Source: an uncultured Bacteroidota bacterium (lineage in GTDB: Bacteria; Bacteroidota; Bacteroidia; Flavobacteriales; Flavobacteriaceae). Taken from it: a DNA stretch of 11,910 nt. Of the stretch, positions 6,856-11,910 are shown one piece after another. The translations under genes were made by a program, and so were the position numbers. Position 1 is the first letter of the stretch. Every line of letters begins with the position of its first letter. Below the pieces are notes generated by a model that had not been told where the DNA came from, did not search any database, and saw only the letters and a program-made list of their open reading frames with translations. The stretch lies in the NCBI GenBank assembly GCA_903819815.1, contig CAIJFC010000113.1, positions 1 to 11,910 of the forward strand. The letters are read 5' to 3'.

Positions 6856-8919
6856 ATGAATCTTAGATTAAATAAGACATTATTTTACGTTATTCCTGCA
6901 TTGATTGGATTATCTGCAAATGCTCAAAAAGAGACCGCCACAAAGACGCCTGGAATAAACGTCCCTTTTATGGATAAATCGGTGAAGCCAGGTGACGATT
7001 TTTTCAAGTTTGTAAATGGAACTTGGCTGAAAAATACTGAAATTCCTGCCGACAAAACACGTTGGGGAAGTTTTGACGAATTACGCCAAAATACCGATAA
7101 AGATGCCTTAGCGATTTTAAAAGAGGCAACAAAAAATCCAAAATACAAATCAACTACCGATCAAGGTAAAGCGATTATCATGTACAAAGCCGCAATGGAT
7201 ACTTTGGCGAGAAACAAACAAGGAATTGCACCATTAACTCCTTATTTGGCTAAAATTAATGCCGTGAAAAACGTCAAAGATTTACAAAAACTGATGATGG
7301 AAACGGAAGCTCAGGGCGGAGGTGTTGGTTTTTTTGGTGTTGGAATTGGTGCTGATGAAAAAAATAGTACTCGAAATGTAGTTAGTGTTGGTCCAGGTGG
7401 TTTAGGATTACCAGATAGAGATTACTACGTATCTGAAGATAAGGATTCTAAAGAAAAACGCGAGAAATATGTACTTCACGTTGCAAAAATGTTGCAATTT
7501 TTAAATGAATCTCCTGAACAAGCAAAAGCGGATGCTGAAAAAATTCTTGCTTTAGAAATCCAAATGTCTAAACCAAGATTGGACCGTGTGGAACGTAGAG
7601 ATAGTAAAAAACAATACAATCCAACTGCAATTGTGGATTTGCAAAAAATGCTTCCTTCAATAGACTGGAACTCTTATATCAAAGGAATTGGAATCACTAA
7701 AGTGGATACTATTATCGTTACTCAACCAAGATACATGACTTCTCTACAAACTTTATTTACTGAAAATAAAGTGGACGATTGGAAAGCCTACATGCGTTGG
7801 ATGTTGTTAAGAGGGGCTTCAAGCCAATTGTCTACTACAATTGAAACTGCAAACTGGGAGTTTTACGGAAAAACATTAACCGGTGCTTTGAAACAAAGAC
7901 CTCGTCACGAAAAAGCATTACAAGTAGTTAATGGAACAGTTGGTGAGGCTTTAGGAAAATTATACGTTGAAAAAATGTTCCCAGCTGAAGCTAAAGCTAA
8001 AGCAATGAAAATGATCAAAAACGTAATGAGAGCTTATGAAATTAGAATTAATAATTTGACTTGGATGTCTGCTGAAACAAAAGCAAAAGCGGTTGAAAAG
8101 TTGAATAAATTGACTATAAAAATAGGTTACCCTGACAAATGGGAAGATTATTCTGCTTTAGAAGTGAAAAGCCCTGAAGACGGCGGAAGCTATTTTCAAA
8201 ATATCAAAAATGTTTCTAAATGGGGTTGGGCGAAAGACTTAGCAAAATTGGGGAAACCAGTTGATAAAACAGAATGGGGAATGTCACCTCAAACGGTTAA
8301 TGCTTATTACAACCCATCTTACAACGAAATTGTATTCCCAGCGGCAATCTTACAACCCCCATTTTACAATTACCAAGCGGACGAAGCTGTAAATTACGGT
8401 GGAATTGGAGGAGTAATCGGACATGAAATTTCTCATGGTTTTGACGATCAAGGGGCAACTTACAACGCTGATGGAAATTTAATTGACTGGTGGACAGCGG
8501 AAGATTTAACAAAGTTTACTTCACTTGGAGGAGCGCTTGCTGATCAATATTCTGCATTGGAGCCATTGCCAGGAACTCACGTAGATGGTAAATTTACATT
8601 AGGTGAAAACATTGGAGATTTAGGCGGGGTGAATGCGGCTTACGATGGGTTGCAATTGTATTTGAAAGAAAATGGAAATCCTGGTTTAATTGATGGTTTT
8701 ACTCCTGAACAACGATTTTTCATCTCTTGGTCAACTATTTGGAGATCTAAGATGAGAGATGAAGCATTAAAAAATCAAGTGAAAACAGATCCGCATTCTC
8801 CAGGAATGTATCGTGCTTATGTGCCAATTCAAAACGTAGATGCTTTCTATTCAGCATTTGGTATCAAAGAAGGTGACGGCATGTTTGTAACTCCTGAAAA
8901 ACGAGTTAAAATTTGGTAA
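6856..8919 (+). CDS. Exported M13 family zinc metallopeptidase (neprilysin/PepO-like)
   Basis: This is a zinc-dependent endopeptidase of 687 residues, the usual size for bacterial M13 enzymes. The N-terminus (MNLRLNKTLFYVIPALIGLSANAQ) is a signal peptide with likely cleavage after Ala23, so the enzyme is exported. The N-terminal M13 domain spans about 40-430 and contains the family phrase KPGDDFFKFVNGTWLK. The catalytic domain has the substrate-binding NAYYNP (482-487), the zinc motif HEISH (523-527) with catalytic Glu524, and the third ligand Glu584 in GENIGDLGG. A later DPHSPGMYR carries the conserved transition-state histidine. The C-terminus ends in Trp like other family members, but the cysteines that flank this end in mammalian neprilysin are absent. 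The gene is monocistronic, divergent from the SCO gene, and closed by a strong terminator. Its physiological substrate cannot be told from sequence. Confidence 0.95.
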   Translation: MNLRLNKTLFYVIPALIGLSANAQKETATKTPGINVPFMDKSVKPGDDFFKFVNGTWLKNTEIPADKTRWGSFDELRQNTDKDALAILKEATKNPKYKSTTDQGKAIIMYKAAMDTLARNKQGIAPLTPYLAKINAVKNVKDLQKLMMETEAQGGGVGFFGVGIGADEKNSTRNVVSVGPGGLGLPDRDYYVSEDKDSKEKREKYVLHVAKMLQFLNESPEQAKADAEKILALEIQMSKPRLDRVERRDSKKQYNPTAIVDLQKMLPSIDWNSYIKGIGITKVDTIIVTQPRYMTSLQTLFTENKVDDWKAYMRWMLLRGASSQLSTTIETANWEFYGKTLTGALKQRPRHEKALQVVNGTVGEALGKLYVEKMFPAEAKAKAMKMIKNVMRAYEIRINNLTWMSAETKAKAVEKLNKLTIKIGYPDKWEDYSALEVKSPEDGGSYFQNIKNVSKWGWAKDLAKLGKPVDKTEWGMSPQTVNAYYNPSYNEIVFPAAILQPPFYNYQADEAVNYGGIGGVIGHEISHGFDDQGATYNADGNLIDWWTAEDLTKFTSLGGALADQYSALEPLPGTHVDGKFTLGENIGDLGGVNAAYDGLQLYLKENGNPGLIDGFTPEQRFFISWSTIWRSKMRDEALKNQVKTDPHSPGMYRAYVPIQNVDAFYSAFGIKEGDGMFVTPEKRVKIW

Positions 8920-8940
8920 TAGTCCTTTTTATATAAATTT

Positions 8941-8978
8941 AAAAATCCCATTTTGTATTTCAAAATGGGATTTTTTTT
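8941..8978. terminator. Bidirectional intrinsic terminator between M13 gene and EamA gene
   Basis: A perfect 15-bp stem (8941-8955 with 8961-8975, core ATCCCATTTTG / CAAAATGGGAT) encloses a TATTT loop. On the plus strand the T run extends to 8978. On the minus strand the left arm gives five T residues. It lies between two convergent genes and touches the EamA stop codon (8977-8979), so it probably ends both transcripts. Confidence 0.92.
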
Positions 8979-9903
8979 AGGTGTTCTTCGATTTTTGAAA
9001 GGATCTATTGACCAAATAAAGTCCGAATAAAGTGATTATTCCGCCTACCGCAATTGCTAATGACAGCGGTTCTCCAAAAATATAAGCTCCTAAAAGAACT
9101 GCAATTATGGGATTGATATAGGCATAAATACTATTGATTTCGGCAGGCAAATGTTGCAAAGCATAGATATAAGCTATGAAGGTTAACGCCGATCCGAAAA
9201 TTACCAAATAGCCTATTGAAACCCATGAAATTACTGGAATGGTAGATAAACTCACCGCAGATCCCGTCGCTCCTAAATAGGCAAAAAGAAAAATACTCGA
9301 AATAAACATCTGAATCCCTAAACTAAAATAAGGATTAAAACTTGCCGCTTTTTTCTTGGTGTATAATGTCGCAAAAGCCCATGTTAAAGTAGAAATTATA
9401 GATATAATTATTCCAAATCGGAAATCAAAAATCAAGAAATCAGTCAAATGTTCGTAGAAAATTACACATACCCCAGCAAACCCAACAACCAATCCTACAA
9501 TAGCCAATTTTACTAATTTTTCACCTCTAAAAAGACTTATAATTACCACCCAAAGCGGAACCAAGGCGCCTATAATTGCGCCCAAACCACTACTGATATA
9601 TTTTACTCCCCAAGTACTAAGTCCGTTGCTTAAAACAAAATTCAAAATACTCAAAATGATAATGGTTTTCCATTGTTTGCCTTTAGGCCAAGGGGTTTTC
9701 TTAAATAAAAAATAAGACAAGTATAAAGTGGCGCCTAAAAATTGGCGAATAGCGGCAAGTTGTAACGCGGGCATGTATTTCACCCCTTCTTTGGAAGCAA
9801 TCCAAGTGGTGCCCCAAAAAAAGCTTACCCAGCAAAGTGCCAAAATGGGCAATCCAACTGAGGCGATTTTCAACTGAATTATAGATTTTAATTTTGGTAT
9901 CAA
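8977..9903 (-). CDS. EamA/DMT superfamily transporter, TTG start
   Basis: This is an inner-membrane protein of 308 residues with two EamA repeats (about 20-150 and 165-300) and an expected ten membrane helices. The family signature near the first helix is seen in WVSFFWGTTWIASKEGVKYMPALQLAAIRQ. The second repeat ends with PIIAVLLGAYIFGEPLSLAIAVGG, the classic final-helices motif with a conserved Glu. Members export or import amino acids and metabolites; the substrate cannot be predicted here. The start is most likely TTG at 9903, because AAGGAAG lies 7 nt upstream (9917-9911) and no ATG occurs before the first helix. A TTG at 9873 is an alternative. The start codon follows directly after the TAA of the upstream SDR gene and is in the same frame, so translation is probably coupled. 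It is the last gene of the run and is closed by a hairpin terminator. Confidence 0.9.
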   Translation of the reverse strand: MIPKLKSIIQLKIASVGLPILALCWVSFFWGTTWIASKEGVKYMPALQLAAIRQFLGATLYLSYFLFKKTPWPKGKQWKTIIILSILNFVLSNGLSTWGVKYISSGLGAIIGALVPLWVVIISLFRGEKLVKLAIVGLVVGFAGVCVIFYEHLTDFLIFDFRFGIIISIISTLTWAFATLYTKKKAASFNPYFSLGIQMFISSIFLFAYLGATGSAVSLSTIPVISWVSIGYLVIFGSALTFIAYIYALQHLPAEINSIYAYINPIIAVLLGAYIFGEPLSLAIAVGGIITLFGLYLVNRSFQKSKNT

Positions 9904-10707
9904 TTATAAACTTCCTTTTATGAATTGGTATTTCAAAACGTATTCTAATTTATAGGATAAAATGGTTTTCCCGTTGGACGGTTTTGAATGGTCAAAGATA
10001 GGCAGTTCCAATTTATTTTCTTTGGCTTTTTGCGAATAATACTCTTCCCGATTTGGATGAAAAGGGGCAACAGCATTGAACGTTTCTCCCCAACAATTAC
10101 GGTCTATAATTTTTAAAATAATCCCGATGCAATCTTCTTGGTGAATCAAATTAATTGGCGCATCTGGATTTTCAATATTACTTCTCCCGGCTAAAAAATG
10201 AATGGGATTTCGGTCTTCGCCAATGAGCCCTCCAAAACGGAGAATTGTGGTTTCAAAATGAGAATTATCTTGCAATAGTTTCTCACATTGAAGCAGCTGT
10301 TTGCCACTTTCAGTATTCGGATTTGGGAGGGTTTCTTCAGTTACAACTTTGTCTTCATCAGAAAAAACAGAAGTAGAACTCACGAAAAGTACTTTTTTAA
10401 TTCCCGATTTTTCAATAAATGGAAGGAAGGTTTCTATTTTAGAAACAAAATTTTCAGTGGAATTCCCTCTTAATTTAGGCGGAATATTGATTATTAAAAT
10501 CCGACTTTCCTCTAAGAATTCAACTACATTTCCATTGATTTCATTTTCCCCTATTTCAATCAAAAAAGGAGTTATTCCAGCGTTTTCTAGTAACGCTAAT
10601 TTATCTGTTGAAGTCGTTGATCCATTAACTAAAAACCCATTCCCTATTAAAGCTTTCGCCAATGGAAGTCCTAACCAACCGCAACCAAGTAGGCTAATAT
10701 TTGTCAT
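9904..10707 (-). CDS. Atypical SDR, YeeZ-like NAD(P)-binding protein
   Basis: This cytoplasmic Rossmann-fold protein of 267 residues belongs to the extended/atypical short-chain dehydrogenase group, often annotated as NAD-dependent epimerase or YeeZ-like. The dinucleotide-binding motif GCGWLG (8-13) follows the first β-strand. A Ser-rich active-site strand LFVSSTSVFSD (107-117) and a later LRFGGLIGEDRNP (156-168) also match that group. The usual catalytic YxxxK is not evident: the position has TESGKQLLQCEKLL, and the Tyr of the related STTGVYG motif is Phe115. The enzyme may therefore use different chemistry or only bind nucleotide, and the substrate is unknown. The ATG at 10707 lies 2 nt after the stop of the ORF6N gene. 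The EamA gene starts right after its own TAA, so all three are likely one transcript. Confidence 0.85.
   Translation of the reverse strand: MTNISLLGCGWLGLPLAKALIGNGFLVNGSTTSTDKLALLENAGITPFLIEIGENEINGNVVEFLEESRILIINIPPKLRGNSTENFVSKIETFLPFIEKSGIKKVLFVSSTSVFSDEDKVVTEETLPNPNTESGKQLLQCEKLLQDNSHFETTILRFGGLIGEDRNPIHFLAGRSNIENPDAPINLIHQEDCIGIILKIIDRNCWGETFNAVAPFHPNREEYYSQKAKENKLELPIFDHSKPSNGKTILSYKLEYVLKYQFIKGSL
9911..9917 (-). promoter_or_regulatory. Shine-Dalgarno that fixes the EamA TTG start
   Basis: AAGGAAG lies inside the last codons of the SDR gene, 7 nt ahead of TTG at 9903. Strong purine-rich sites are uncommon in this group, so it is useful for choosing the start and suggests re-initiation after the SDR stop. 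Confidence 0.55.
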
Positions 10708-10709
10708 TA

Positions 10710-11219
10710 TTATTTTTTGTAACCAATTTGTTTTCGTACTTTTTGGACTGTTTGAGATTCATCTCTTTTTATTAGAAAATTTAATGCTTCATAGATATCA
10801 CTAAATTGCTTGTCATATTTACTTTCTATTTCTAATAATTTAGAATTAAATTCTTTGTGTTCTATTGCAAATTTTCTTATCATAACAAAGGTTCTCATAA
10901 TAGCAATATTAACATTAATTGCAATATCTGAATTTAAAATTCCACTCAACATTGCAATTCCTTGTTCAGTAAAAGCAAATGGCAATGCGGTTTTAGGTCT
11001 TTTAGACGGGGATCTCATCACAAATTGTGATGACATATATTCAAACTCTTCTAAAGTCAATTGAAACATAAAATCCTCTGGGAATCTTTGTGAATTTCTT
11101 TTAACAGCTTGATTCAAAACTCTAGTCTCCACTTTATAAAGAAGGGCTAAATCAAAATCTAAAATTACTTTCTGTCCTCTAAATTCATGTATTTTGGCTT
11201 GTAATATTGAAATGTCCAT
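10710..11219 (-). CDS. ORF6N domain-containing protein
   Basis: This protein of 169 residues has an N-terminal ORF6N domain (about residues 3-90). Conserved features are the opening IHEFRGQKVILDFDLALLYKVETRVLNQAVKRN, of which RGQKV, LDFDLA.LY and NQAVKRN are hallmarks. FPEDFMFQLT follows and then FTEQGIAML. The remainder (about 115-150) is charged and probably coiled-coil. The domain is known from poxviral and phage proteins and is common as isolated chromosomal genes in Bacteroidota; DNA binding is presumed but the role is unknown. No integrase, phage structural gene or toxin is next to it. It sits 9 nt after the upstream gene and 2 nt before the SDR gene, which suggests cotranscription. It could be a regulator of its neighbours or a domesticated prophage gene; neither can be decided here. 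Confidence 0.9.
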   Translation of the reverse strand: MDISILQAKIHEFRGQKVILDFDLALLYKVETRVLNQAVKRNSQRFPEDFMFQLTLEEFEYMSSQFVMRSPSKRPKTALPFAFTEQGIAMLSGILNSDIAINVNIAIMRTFVMIRKFAIEHKEFNSKLLEIESKYDKQFSDIYEALNFLIKRDESQTVQKVRKQIGYKK

Positions 11220-11228
11220 GGCTTATAT

Positions 11229-11910
11229 TTATTTTGTTATTAAAGTATCAATGTTAATCGTCAAACTGTCTTTTGGAGTCCATTTTCTAGATTTTAAATT
11301 TTCGGATTTTCGAATCCCATTTGATGGAACAATTTTCTTTTGGATTACCACCGCATCGTTTAATACAAAAGGCATTGGCATCATCCAAGGCAATCTTTTG
11401 GCAATTCTGAATTTTGGATTACTCACTAAATCAAAAGAACTTTCCATTAAATCCATATCGAAAACATCGGTTATAGGAATAGAAAATTGCAATTCCAACG
11501 GCTCATTATCAACTACATAATAACTAACTAATTTCTTCCCTTTTCGTTCATACAAACTTCCTTTTTGATCTAAAGCTGTTGCTCCATTGGCTTTTAAATT
11601 ATAGAATGTCATTTTTTCATTTGCAAAAACATCGTATCGATTTACTGGTCGATTTGGCTTAATTTTTATCTTATAATAATGTTGAGACCCCGCAATACTA
11701 TCCTGTAAAAACGAAATGGTAGGTTCGCCTAAATCGATAACATTGGCCTCAACTGAATAGGTAAATCCGGATTTATATTTGCTAAACAACGGGTTTTTAT
11801 TTAATTCACTAGCGTCTTTCGGATTTTCTCCCAAGTACATTTTCGTCCAAGGGTCCAAATTTATATCATAGGTAGTCCATACTGCTTTTTTCGAGTCGGC
11901 ATTATAAACA
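11229..11910 (-). CDS. C-terminal part of a large protein, possibly multi-pass M28-type peptidase
   Basis: The frame is open to the window edge, and about 226 C-terminal residues are visible. The beginning of the visible part reads VYNADSKKAVWTTYDINLDP. A TTG at 11858 lies inside this conserved-looking stretch and is not a start. The segment has WTKMYLGENP, SKYKSGFTYSVEA, a β-rich middle, SYYVVDNEPLELQFSIP and finally MPFVLNDAVVIQKKIVP. From memory this resembles the periplasmic C-terminal domain of Bacteroidota M28-type exopeptidases related to ER metallopeptidase 1, which have N-terminal catalytic and multi-pass membrane parts. None of the catalytic metal-binding residues fall in the window, so this is a tentative assignment. 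It is the first visible gene of the leftward run, with a 9-nt gap to the ORF6N gene. Confidence 0.5.
   Translation of the reverse strand, partial: VYNADSKKAVWTTYDINLDPWTKMYLGENPKDASELNKNPLFSKYKSGFTYSVEANVIDLGEPTISFLQDSIAGSQHYYKIKIKPNRPVNRYDVFANEKMTFYNLKANGATALDQKGSLYERKGKKLVSYYVVDNEPLELQFSIPITDVFDMDLMESSFDLVSNPKFRIAKRLPWMMPMPFVLNDAVVIQKKIVPSNGIRKSENLKSRKWTPKDSLTINIDTLITK

Noticed and set aside
10301..10804. A 167-codon open frame on the plus strand opposite the SDR gene
   Set aside because: It lies antisense to a well-supported Rossmann protein and crosses into the ORF6N gene. Its translation shows no recognisable domain and is a by-product of codon bias.
10710..11219. Prophage or mobile element suggested by the ORF6N gene
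   Set aside because: No integrase, transposase, terminal repeats, tRNA target or phage structural gene is in the window, and the neighbouring genes are tightly packed chromosomal types.

Overview
The window looks like ordinary chromosomal DNA of a flavobacterium (Bacteroidota, close to Flavobacterium). The DNA is AT-rich. Several proteins have typical flavobacterial forms: a 5'-truncated LepA, a M13 peptidase, a separate FeoA/FeoB pair with a tiny Cys-tailed protein, and an ORF6N protein. Promoter-like sites fit the Bacteroidota pattern TTTG / TAnnTTTG rather than E. coli -35/-10 boxes. The genus is an inference from overall protein character; no rRNA is present to fix it.

Layout, left to right. 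Positions 1-1485 (+) carry the 3' five-sixths of lepA, closed by a clear intrinsic terminator. Positions 1669-3374 (-) are an error-prone repair operon in which umuC is transcribed first and umuD second, overlapping by 10 nt; this is the reverse of the E. coli order. Positions 3449-5917 (-) are the ferrous iron uptake operon: feoA, feoB (4-nt overlap) and a 40-residue FeoB-associated Cys-rich membrane peptide. A promoter abutting a perfect palindrome TGATAATTATCA lies upstream of it. Positions 6023-6688 (-) encode a membrane-anchored SCO1/SenC protein. Divergent from it, 6856-8919 (+) encodes an exported M13 zinc metallopeptidase that ends at a 15-bp terminator hairpin shared with the convergent gene.

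Positions 8977-11910 (-) form a tightly packed four-gene run. In transcription order these are the C-terminal part of a large protein that I tentatively place with M28-type multi-pass peptidases, an ORF6N-domain protein, an atypical SDR (YeeZ-like) protein, and an EamA/DMT exporter. The gaps are 9, 2 and 0 nt. The EamA gene appears to begin with TTG immediately after the SDR stop codon.

Functionally, the clear units are translesion synthesis (Pol V-like), Fe(II) import, and copper/cytochrome oxidase assembly or redox (SCO). Genes occupy almost everything, and no intergenic stretch exceeds about 185 nt. I see no tRNA, rRNA, CRISPR array, insertion sequence or attachment site. I found no convincing undescribed system. 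The most worthwhile observations are the palindrome at the feo promoter, the inverted umuC-umuD order with a possible operator, the short feo peptide, and the TAA-TTG gene junction.
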